64,000 nucleotides of DNA, taken from assembly GCA_002715505.1 (NCBI GenBank), contig PAZF01000017.1:62001-126000 (forward strand), in the 5' to 3' direction. Position numbers and translations under genes: made by a program. Source of the stretch: Candidatus Pelagibacterales bacterium (GTDB taxonomy: Bacteria > Pseudomonadota > Alphaproteobacteria > TMED109). The notes under the pieces were generated by a model that searched no databases, was not told the DNA's origin, and saw only the letters and a program-made list of their open reading frames with translations. Positions 1 to 6,754 of this stretch are shown here, piece by piece (within the stretch, counting starts at the first letter, position 1; each line of letters opens with the position of its first letter).

Positions 1-504
1 AAAATTGAGCTAGAAATTAGAACTAAAAGCACTTATGTTAAGCCATTCATGAGAAAAAGCATGCAGAATATTATTTTGGCGTTTAGTTTTACGCCAGAAA
101 GATTTTCATCAAAATATGAGTTAGGTGTAGCTAGTAATAAAAAGAGGGTCAAGGTACTACAAAATTTAATAAATAAAGGATGGAAGGTAGGAATTAGATT
201 TGATCCATTTGTAATTTATGAAGGTTGGGAGAAAGATTACTTAAATTTATTTGAATTAATATTTAGCAAAATACCAACTGAACAAATGCATTCTGTAACC
301 TATGGAAATATAAGATTTCCCAAAAATATTTTTTCCAAAATTAAAAAGTACTATGCAGAAGAAAAGCTTTTTTTTAAATTTTCTAAGTATAAAAGTAATA
401 TTTATGATGAAGATAACGGAGAATTAATAAATAATTTTTGCTCACGTTACTTAATTAATTATGTAGATAAAAATAAAATATATTGCAATATTCATGAAAG
501 ATAG
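1..504 (+). CDS. Spore photoproduct lyase-like radical SAM protein (C-terminal part)
   Basis: The frame is open from the first base, so only the C-terminal ~167 residues are visible and the radical SAM CxxxCxxC region lies outside. The visible part follows the Spl family pattern: an ELEIRTK strand, then AFSFTPE, a KYE.G.AS.KKR segment, GWKVGIRFDPFV, YEGWEKDY, and a GNIRFPK strand near the end. The family repairs UV-induced thymine lesions in DNA by radical chemistry; non-spore-formers carry homologues of less certain substrate. An internal ATG at 49 is unlikely to be the true start because the homology extends upstream of it. It ends just before an SDR gene (stop 502-504, next ATG 506). Family assignment is by recognised motifs; substrate is inferred. 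Confidence 0.72.
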   Translation, partial: KIELEIRTKSTYVKPFMRKSMQNIILAFSFTPERFSSKYELGVASNKKRVKVLQNLINKGWKVGIRFDPFVIYEGWEKDYLNLFELIFSKIPTEQMHSVTYGNIRFPKNIFSKIKKYYAEEKLFFKFSKYKSNIYDEDNGELINNFCSRYLINYVDKNKIYCNIHER

Positions 505-505
505 A

Positions 506-1195
506 ATGAAAAAATATTTAATTACTGGAACCTCCAAAGGAATAGGAAAATCCATTGCGTTAAAACTAATTAAAAATAAATGTCTAGTTTTAGGAATTTC
601 TAGAAAACATAGTATAAAGGCTAAAAACTATATTCCATTCTCTCAAGATATATCGGATTTAGAAGGTTTTACTAAAACTTTAGAATATATCAAAAATAAA
701 CACCCGGATATTCAAGGTGTTATAAGTAATGCAGGTGAAGGTGTTTTTAATAAATTAGAAAATTTTTCTGATATTCAAATCAGTAATTATTTTAACTTAA
801 ATCTTTTATCACATATTTTGTTAGCAAAAAAAATGATATCAAATTTAAAAAAATCTAGAAAAGGTATATTTATTTTTATAGGATCTGAAGCGACTAAAAT
901 AGGAGGTATTCAGGGAACACTTTACTGTTCTGCTAAACATGGTCTGCTAGGGTTTTTTAAATCGTTTAAAGCGGAGGCGAACAAAGCCTCTGTTAGAGCA
1001 ACAATCATCAATCCTGGCATGGTTAGAACAAGCTTTTTTAAAAACCTTAAATTTTCACCTGGGAGTGATAGGGAAAATGCCATTGAGGCAGAAGATATAG
1101 CTGAATTAGTGTATTTTTTGTGTAATTCTAGTAAATATATAAATTATTCTGATATCAATATTGACCCTTTGAAAAAAGTAATAATTAAAAAATGA
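506..1195 (+). CDS. Short-chain dehydrogenase/reductase (SDR)
   Basis: Classical SDR oxidoreductase of about 229 residues using NAD(P)H. An N-terminal glycine motif TGTSKGIG binds the cofactor, the NAG motif follows near residue 75, and the catalytic set is a Ser in FIGSEATK and the Tyr/Lys pair in YCSAKHG. The PGMVRTS loop after the catalytic helix is also typical. I prefer the ATG at 506, one base after the upstream stop and five bases after a GAAAG, over the ATG at 494, which overlaps the upstream gene and has no ribosome site. Substrate cannot be told from sequence. It is co-directional with the Spl-like gene and probably co-transcribed with it. Confidence 0.85.
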   Translation: MKKYLITGTSKGIGKSIALKLIKNKCLVLGISRKHSIKAKNYIPFSQDISDLEGFTKTLEYIKNKHPDIQGVISNAGEGVFNKLENFSDIQISNYFNLNLLSHILLAKKMISNLKKSRKGIFIFIGSEATKIGGIQGTLYCSAKHGLLGFFKSFKAEANKASVRATIINPGMVRTSFFKNLKFSPGSDRENAIEAEDIAELVYFLCNSSKYINYSDINIDPLKKVIIKK

Positions 1196-1201
1196 TATAT
1201 G

Positions 1202-1220
1202 CTTGGCATAGTATTTGCTT
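1202..1220 (+). promoter_or_regulatory. Candidate sigma-54 (RpoN) -24/-12 promoter for fliG
   Basis: The 19-base element CTTGGCATAGTATTTGCTT carries GG at 1205-1206 and GC at 1217-1218 separated by exactly ten bases. This fits the RpoN consensus (TTGGCAC-N4-TTGCT) with one mismatch in the -24 block (T for C after GGCA). It lies in the 81-base gap ahead of fliG, predicting a transcript start near 1230 and a leader of about 47 bases. Sigma-54 control of flagellar genes is established in other Alphaproteobacteria. No enhancer site was identified. Promoter activity is inferred. Confidence 0.62.
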
Positions 1221-1276
1221 CATTAAAATATGTAATTAGAGCGTTAATATTTTGACATTAGAAAGGATGTGATATA

Positions 1277-2329
1277 ATGGCTAATGTTGCTATGGATGAA
1301 AATCAAAATAATACTGAAGCTGTAGAACAATTTGAAGGCCTAACTGGTGTACAAAAATGTGCTATTTTGATGTTGTTGATAGGAGAAGATGAAGCAGCTA
1401 ATATAATGACAAATTTAAGTCCTGAAGAAGTCAAATCATTGGGTTCATCAATGTATGAAGTTCAAGACATAGATCAAGAAACTGTAAATTTGGTACTAGA
1501 TGAATTTTTACAAATAATAAAAGCTAATACTGCACTAGGTTTTGGTGCTTCAGACTATATATCTACAGTAATGTCAAAGGCGTTAGGAAATGAAAAAGCT
1601 CAATCAGTATTATCTAAAATTACTCCACAAGACGCAAATAACCCTATAGATATTCTACAGTGGATGGATGCAAAATCAATATCTGATCTTATTTCAGACG
1701 AGCACCCTCAAATAATAGCTGTTATTTTATCTTATTTAGAGTCTGCAGTTGCATCTGATGTTTTAAGCCAACTAGACCCCAAATTACAACCAGATATTAT
1801 ATATAGACTTTCTACTATTGAAAATATACAGCCAGAGGCTTTAAAAGAGCTTGAAAAAGTAATGGAAAAGAAATTTAATTCTAATGCTTCTTTAAGAGCA
1901 ACACAAGCAGGAGGAATACGCTCGGCTGCAAATGTAATGAACTATTTAAAATCAAATGTAGAGTCTAATATCATGAAAGAACTAACTAAAAAAAATAAAG
2001 ATATTGCCAAGGAAATACAAGAGAACATGTTTGATTTTGAAAACTTGATTGGGATTGATGACAAAAGCATGCAAACACTTATTAGGAGTTTAGATAATGA
2101 ATTAATTGTGGTTGCTCTTAAGGGAGCTGATGACCAAGTTTCAGATAAATTTTTTGCTTGTATGTCACAAAGAGCTGCAGCAAATATAAAAGATGAAATG
2201 GAAGCATTAGGACCTATGAGATTAACTGATGTGCAAGAAGCACAAAAGCAAATTATAGCAGTAGCAAGACAACTTGCTGATGAAGGTTCAATTGTTCTTG
2301 CAGGTAGAGGCGGGGACGAGTATCTTTAA
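1277..2329 (+). CDS. fliG: Flagellar motor switch protein FliG
   Basis: FliG, 350 residues (family usually 330-350), sits in the C-ring between the MS ring (FliF) and FliM, and its C-terminal domain interacts with the MotA stator to make torque and switch rotation. The N domain begins around GLTGVQKCAILMLLIG; the middle-domain motif EHPQIIAVILSYL is at 142-154; the C domain starts at about residue 251. The torque-ring charges of enteric FliG appear kept: Lys282 in ALKG, Arg299 in SQRAA, Asp306/Glu307 and Arg315. A GAAAGGA ribosome site precedes the ATG. It is not next to fliF here. The promoter at 1202-1220 suggests sigma-54 control. Confidence 0.96.
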   Translation: MANVAMDENQNNTEAVEQFEGLTGVQKCAILMLLIGEDEAANIMTNLSPEEVKSLGSSMYEVQDIDQETVNLVLDEFLQIIKANTALGFGASDYISTVMSKALGNEKAQSVLSKITPQDANNPIDILQWMDAKSISDLISDEHPQIIAVILSYLESAVASDVLSQLDPKLQPDIIYRLSTIENIQPEALKELEKVMEKKFNSNASLRATQAGGIRSAANVMNYLKSNVESNIMKELTKKNKDIAKEIQENMFDFENLIGIDDKSMQTLIRSLDNELIVVALKGADDQVSDKFFACMSQRAAANIKDEMEALGPMRLTDVQEAQKQIIAVARQLADEGSIVLAGRGGDEYL

Positions 2330-2349
2330 ATTATAACTGAACTTATAGA

Positions 2350-2625
2350 ATGAAAATAACTTTATATTTCTTAATATATACTGCATTTACAAGCGTATTA
2401 TATGCTCCAGCAAAAATGCACACAAACACTATAATTTATCCTACTGGTCATAAATATGAAACTAAAGAAAAATATGAAATTTGTAGATTAAAGAAAGAAA
2501 TAAGAAGACCAACAGAAATTAAATGCTTTTATTCAAGACAGGATAAATATGGATCTGAGCTTATTATTACCAATGACCAACCAACGTTTTCTTGTTTAAA
2601 ACAAATTGATTGTAAAAGAGAATGA
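2350..2625 (+). CDS. Small secreted hypothetical protein
   Basis: Not a family I recognise. The 91-residue product starts with a likely Sec signal peptide (about residues 1-19, MKITLYFLIYTAFTSVLYA), leaving a mature peptide of about 70 residues rich in Lys, Tyr and Thr with four Cys residues: one in YEICRLKK, one in EIKCFYS and two in FSCLKQIDCK. That number would allow two disulfides in the periplasm. It starts 20 bases after fliG and is followed 43 bases later by an RRF-like gene, so all three may share one transcript. No good ribosome site is visible, which lowers confidence. A flagellar link is only suggested by position. Confidence 0.55.
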   Translation: MKITLYFLIYTAFTSVLYAPAKMHTNTIIYPTGHKYETKEKYEICRLKKEIRRPTEIKCFYSRQDKYGSELIITNDQPTFSCLKQIDCKRE

Positions 2626-2668
2626 TTTTTAAATTGACCAAATAAGTTTACAAGTTTATTTTATATTT

Positions 2669-3337
2669 ATGAGTGGTAGAGGAAAAGACGAAGAAGGTTA
2701 TTCAGTAGAAGCCCAGGAGAATATGCGAGTTGCCGTTGACTCTTTTAAAGAGTCACTAATTCCAATAGGATCAGAAGAAGCAAACAAGAATGTGTTTGCT
2801 ACTATTAAAGTCATGATTAATGGGATGAGAAGAAGACTTGTAGATTTGGGAAATGTTGAGGCTCCTGAAGGCCCTTTAAAAATACAATTAATGATATTTA
2901 ACAAGGAGCATATACCCCTTGTTATGGAACAGCTTAAAGAAGATGGATTTAAGCCTAGATCTGATCCGGGCTCTCAATATGTAAAGATTGATGTACCGCC
3001 TCCTACCAGGTTACAATTAATGGATATTGCCTCTGATGTAGATAGAAGAACTAAGTCTTGTATAGGTGCTTTAACAAAAATTAAAAGTAATACCTCACAG
3101 AGACTAATGAAAGCTCTAGATAACGAATATATAGAACAAAGAACTGCAGGATTAGCAAATAAAAATATGGAAAAAACTTTCACTAAATTAGAAAAAGAAG
3201 CTATACAAGTTGGTATGATTAAAAAAATAGAAATACTAGGAAAGTGGTATTCTCCTGACACTGATATAGAAAAGGCTCTATATATTAATTATAAGAAAAA
3301 ACTAGATTCTAAAAATAAAAGTGAGAAAGCAAACTAA
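2669..3337 (+). CDS. Ribosome recycling factor-like protein (divergent paralogue)
   Basis: 222 residues. From about residue 20 to 190 the sequence tracks ribosome recycling factor in order and spacing: a first long helix (MRVAVDSFKESL), a beta domain with LKIQLMIFNKEHIPLVMEQLKEDGF matching the family's LKI-VFD-AVEKAI-DLG stretch, the conserved turn VKIDVPPPTRLQ matching the IRVPLPPLTEER turn, then two more long helices. The family's signature residues are gone: no IRTGRA in helix 1, and the ribosome-contacting Arg-rich RN(V/I)RR motif of the following helix reads ALTKIKS. This argues for a paralogue, not the housekeeping frr. It ends in a 4-base overlap with the convergent cNBD gene. Function unknown. 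Confidence 0.6.
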   Translation: MSGRGKDEEGYSVEAQENMRVAVDSFKESLIPIGSEEANKNVFATIKVMINGMRRRLVDLGNVEAPEGPLKIQLMIFNKEHIPLVMEQLKEDGFKPRSDPGSQYVKIDVPPPTRLQLMDIASDVDRRTKSCIGALTKIKSNTSQRLMKALDNEYIEQRTAGLANKNMEKTFTKLEKEAIQVGMIKKIEILGKWYSPDTDIEKALYINYKKKLDSKNKSEKAN

Positions 3338-3765
3338 TTTTCATTTTCTATTTTTATAGATGAAAGAAAATGTAATTCTTTCCAAATTTTCTCAGTTTTT
3401 TCATTCATATCATGCAGTCTGCCAGTTATTGTTCTAATAATAGCTTTAATTATAGGATCAGCATTTTGTACTTTATTATAAAATAAATCCTTTTCAATTA
3501 TTAGCAACCTACACTCAGAAGCAGCTTCAGCTGAAACAGAGTGTTCCTTATTAAAAAGGCTACTTATTTCACCAAATAACTCTCCTTCATTTATTGTTCC
3601 TAAATTATATCCATTTTTACTAATAATATTAACTTTGCCTGTGTAAACAAAATAAGCAAATTTTGGATTTTCATTAAATTTATATATAGTTTGGCCCTTA
3701 TTATAGCTAATTTGTTCTAAGCCAGAATTAGTTAAGTTTTGAATATTTTTATCTAAATTTTTCAT
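3334..3765 (-). CDS. Single-domain cyclic-nucleotide-binding (cNBD) protein
   Basis: 143 residues consisting of essentially one CRP/FNR-type nucleotide-binding beta barrel: YFVYTGKVNIIS, then GELFGEISSLF (61-71), the start of the phosphate-binding cassette, then EHSVSAEA and LLIIEKDLF. A C-terminal helix follows but there is no DNA-binding helix-turn-helix, so it is unlikely to be a transcription factor by itself. The cassette arginine that grips the cyclic phosphate in CRP (ERSA) is replaced by His75 (EHSV), so cAMP or cGMP binding is doubtful. Its stop codon overlaps that of the RRF-like gene on the other strand. Ligand and partner are unknown. Confidence 0.72.
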   Translation of the reverse strand: MKNLDKNIQNLTNSGLEQISYNKGQTIYKFNENPKFAYFVYTGKVNIISKNGYNLGTINEGELFGEISSLFNKEHSVSAEAASECRLLIIEKDLFYNKVQNADPIIKAIIRTITGRLHDMNEKTEKIWKELHFLSSIKIENEN

Positions 3766-3811
3766 ATATTATAATATAAGGATTATTAAAAATTATTAAA
3801 GAATTATACTT

Positions 3812-4549
3812 ATGTTCCCTATTAAAGATGAAAATCCAACTGAAACAATACCTTATGTTACATGTATTTTAATAGGATTGAATATATTTGCTTTTTTTTA
3901 TCAAATTAGCTTAACAGAAAATGATAATTATAACTTAATTTTAAAATATGGATTTAAGCCTGAACATTTTTTTTCCAATAATACACTGGAGCACTATAAT
4001 AATTCTGCTTTATTAACAATTTTTACAAGTATGTTTTTGCATGGGGGAATTGCTCATATCTTAGGAAATATGCTATTTCTTTGGATTTATGGAAATAATA
4101 TTGAAGACTCTATGGGGCATATTAAATTTTTAATTTTTTATATTCTTTGTGGTTTGGCTGCTGCTTTTTTACAAGCAATAGTATCTCCTAGTTCTTCTAT
4201 TCCAATGATTGGTGCTTCGGGAGCTGTTTCAGGAGTACTTAGTGCTTATTTCCTTTTATTTCCAAAAGCTAGAGTTTTAACACTTATTATTTTGATTTTT
4301 TTTATTACTTTTATTCGTGTCCCAGCAGGAATTCTTATTGGTTTATGGTTCTTGTCACAGATAAGTAATGCTTATTTTATTGATCCTAATAGCCCTGGAG
4401 TAGCCTGGTATGCCCATATAGGTGGTTTTCTAATGGGATTGATTCTTATTCCTTTTTTTAAAAAGAAGAAATTCAAGTTTTTTTCATCTGGGGTTAAAAT
4501 AAAGAATAATAATAAAAAGGGAAAGATAACTCTAAAGTTTAGAAGATAG
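3812..4549 (+). CDS. Rhomboid family intramembrane serine protease
   Basis: 245-residue polytopic inner-membrane protein. The rhomboid catalytic dyad is visible: Ser136 in GASG (134-137) and His202 in YAHIGGF, with the oxyanion-side HGGIAHILGNMLFL helix (His77, His82, Asn86) ahead of it. About six hydrophobic segments are present; the N-terminus MFPIKDENP.ET.PYVT is typical of this bacterial subgroup. Rhomboids cleave transmembrane segments of other membrane proteins; the substrate cannot be predicted. The C-terminal tail is strongly basic. It converges on the polymerase gene at 4554 with a gap of only four bases. Confidence 0.9.
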   Translation: MFPIKDENPTETIPYVTCILIGLNIFAFFYQISLTENDNYNLILKYGFKPEHFFSNNTLEHYNNSALLTIFTSMFLHGGIAHILGNMLFLWIYGNNIEDSMGHIKFLIFYILCGLAAAFLQAIVSPSSSIPMIGASGAVSGVLSAYFLLFPKARVLTLIILIFFITFIRVPAGILIGLWFLSQISNAYFIDPNSPGVAWYAHIGGFLMGLILIPFFKKKKFKFFSSGVKIKNNNKKGKITLKFRR

Positions 4550-4553
4550 TTAG

Positions 4554-5819
4554 TTACTCATAAAACTCTTTTATTTCAGGTATTCTTGTGAATGCAACCT
4601 TAGTTCCAGAGAATTGGAGCATATTTCTAGGTAGTGAACCAATAGTTACACTATCCCTACCAAAGCGAGAATTGATAGTGTCAATGGCCTGAGAAATTGA
4701 TCTTTTTTTTCTCTTATTTTTTTGATCTTTATTTTCCAGTTTTTCTAATAAACTGGTTTGTACTGATTTTGTTGAGTGAAGACCATGCAGTACTACACTA
4801 ATTTGTATAATTTTATTTATTCTATAATCATGTATTAATTTTTTCCATATATAATCTGCTTTTTCTAAAAGACTGAAACTATCATTTAGTTTTTGAAATT
4901 TTTCTGTAGCTTTCATTTTTTTTCCGGTAATAGTTTTCAAGGACATCTTTAAATTTGTACATACAAATTCTTTTCTTCTTAAACGGCTTGCAGCTTTTAC
5001 TATCAATCTTCTCATAACTTCTCTTGATCTTTGAGTAGTTCTCCAATCTGGGTGTAAAACATGGCTATGACCTATGGTCCTAGTTTGTGTATGAATGTCC
5101 TCTATATCTTTACCTCGAAGCATATACCAAAACCTTTCCCCTAAAACATTTCCCCATATTTTTCGCATATTTTTTGGAGATAGATCATATAGTTTTTGTA
5201 TAGATGTGATGCCTGATAGAAATAACTTAGACTCCATTCTTTTACCTATTCCCGTTAGGTCTGATAATTTTAAATGATTTATTCTCTTTAAAATTTTTTT
5301 TTTGTTTATTATTTTTAGACCATTAGGTTTCTGAAGGTTGCTTGCTGTTTTAGCTAAAAATTTATTACTAGATATCCCAATAGAGCAACTTATATAGTCA
5401 CCTACATTTCTTTTTATAGCTTTTTTAATAGCAATAGCTTTGCGAACTATTGTTTTCGGAAGGCATTCTTTACCTAATAATTTACAAGCAACTTCATCGA
5501 TTGAACAGACTTGTTCTATAGGAATATATTTATTAATTTCTCGTATTAGTTTATGGTGATAATATATATATTTTTCATGATCTGCTTGCACACATATTAA
5601 TTTAGGACATATTTTTTTTGCTTCGTATATCATAGTTCCTGTCTTTATTCCTAGTTTTTTCGCTTCATAACTAGCTGCAATAGCACAGGTATAATCAGTA
5701 ATAGAAGGAACTATTGCCACTGGCTTATTTCTAAGTGCAGGATTTACTTGTTGTTCAATTGTCGCAAAGTAACTATTAAAGTCTAAATATAACCATTTTA
5801 AATTATTCTTTACTTCCAT
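4554..5819 (-). CDS. Y-family (DinB-like) translesion DNA polymerase
   Basis: 421 residues. The N-terminal palm has the first metal Asp13 in YLDFNSYFA and the second acidic pair in CSIDEVACK (SIDEA in most DinB). The fingers carry AIAASYEAKKLGIKTGT; helix-hairpin-helix LSDLTGIGKRM follows, then a little-finger domain and a C-terminal stretch ending GTKVAFTRIPE, seen in an alphaproteobacterial Pol IV-like group. Its expected role is error-prone bypass of damaged template bases. It is the last gene of a minus-strand run pyrD-HAD-polymerase (47-base gap). The ending lacks an obvious clamp-binding motif that I could identify. Confidence 0.85.
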   Translation of the reverse strand: MEVKNNLKWLYLDFNSYFATIEQQVNPALRNKPVAIVPSITDYTCAIAASYEAKKLGIKTGTMIYEAKKICPKLICVQADHEKYIYYHHKLIREINKYIPIEQVCSIDEVACKLLGKECLPKTIVRKAIAIKKAIKRNVGDYISCSIGISSNKFLAKTASNLQKPNGLKIINKKKILKRINHLKLSDLTGIGKRMESKLFLSGITSIQKLYDLSPKNMRKIWGNVLGERFWYMLRGKDIEDIHTQTRTIGHSHVLHPDWRTTQRSREVMRRLIVKAASRLRRKEFVCTNLKMSLKTITGKKMKATEKFQKLNDSFSLLEKADYIWKKLIHDYRINKIIQISVVLHGLHSTKSVQTSLLEKLENKDQKNKRKKRSISQAIDTINSRFGRDSVTIGSLPRNMLQFSGTKVAFTRIPEIKEFYE

Positions 5820-5866
5820 TTGTTCACTATATGTTCTTATTTGATAAATGTCAATTTCAATTAGTT

Positions 5867-6754
5867 TTAGAATATAAAATTTTGTGAAATATAATTAGGA
5901 AAAATATTTTGGCTTTTAAAAAAACTTTTTAGTTCAATTTCTGATAGCAATAATTTATTATAGTTTAAATCTTTCTTATGAATCCCATTAGCAATAAGTA
6001 AACTATCAATTCCAAAGTTATTTGCACCTGCAATATCAGTTTCTAATGCATCGCCAATACATAATAAATCAGATTTTTTTATGTTAGGGTTTTTAGATAC
6101 AAAATAATTAATGCATAGATCATAAGTATCTTTAAATGGTTTTCCAAATTTATATACTACACCTCCTTTAGAATTATAGTAATCTGCCATTATTCCAGCA
6201 CAGATAAGCAGCTCTCCAGTTTTTCTAATAACTACTTTATCAGGGTTTGCGCATATTAAGGGCAGGTTATGTGATAATGCCATATCCAACTCATTTTTAT
6301 ATTTATCGAGCTCATCTTCAAAATTTCTGGTTCCACACACAAGCAAGAAATTAGCCTGATCCATATTTTTAGTTTCTGAAATTGGTAACAATTCTGTAAT
6401 AGTCTTATCTCCAGGTTGTCCAATAAAGTAATAAGTACTACCATATTTTTCTATTTTATTTTTATTTTCTAAGAATTTTATACGGCAAATTTCGCCCGAT
6501 GAAATAATAGTATCATAGCAATCATAATCTATTCCAATATCCTTTAGTCTTTTGGAAACTACTTTTGACCTTCTAGGGGCATTTGACAATAAAATTATTG
6601 GTTTATTTAAACTAACAAGTTTTTTAAGAGTAATTATTGAATTTTCATAAGGCTCTAAACCATCCCATAAAACTCCCCATATATCAATTATAAATGCTTT
6701 ATAATTAGCTTCTATTTTTTTTAATTCTGAAATAATTTGAAATTTATTTACCAT
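5867..6754 (-). CDS. HAD superfamily class IIA hydrolase (TIGR01459-type)
   Basis: About 295 residues from the preferred ATG at 6754; a longer frame to 6808 exists but would intrude 65 bases into pyrD, and homology starts just before FIIDIWGVLWDG. That segment is HAD motif I (nucleophile Asp in DIWGV). LLSNAPRRS is motif II, KFGKPFKDTYDLC holds the motif III lysine, and LCIGDALETDIAGAN is motif IV. The CII cap type matches the NagD-like family in which an alphaproteobacterial subgroup is annotated as TIGR01459. Likely a phosphatase for a sugar or nucleotide phosphate; substrate unknown. It overlaps the end of pyrD by 11 bases, so the two are probably translationally coupled. Confidence 0.85.
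   Translation of the reverse strand: MVNKFQIISELKKIEANYKAFIIDIWGVLWDGLEPYENSIITLKKLVSLNKPIILLSNAPRRSKVVSKRLKDIGIDYDCYDTIISSGEICRIKFLENKNKIEKYGSTYYFIGQPGDKTITELLPISETKNMDQANFLLVCGTRNFEDELDKYKNELDMALSHNLPLICANPDKVVIRKTGELLICAGIMADYYNSKGGVVYKFGKPFKDTYDLCINYFVSKNPNIKKSDLLCIGDALETDIAGANNFGIDSLLIANGIHKKDLNYNKLLLSEIELKSFFKSQNIFPNYISQNFIF

Noticed and set aside
30-51. ATG at 49 as a real gene start
   Set aside because: The same frame is open to the window edge and the Spl-family ELEIRTK strand lies upstream of this ATG, so it is an internal methionine.
2974-3261. Open frame of 95 codons on the minus strand opposite the RRF-like gene
   Set aside because: It lies wholly inside a better-supported gene, has no family likeness and shows the hydrophobic bias expected from reading the complement of a charged protein.
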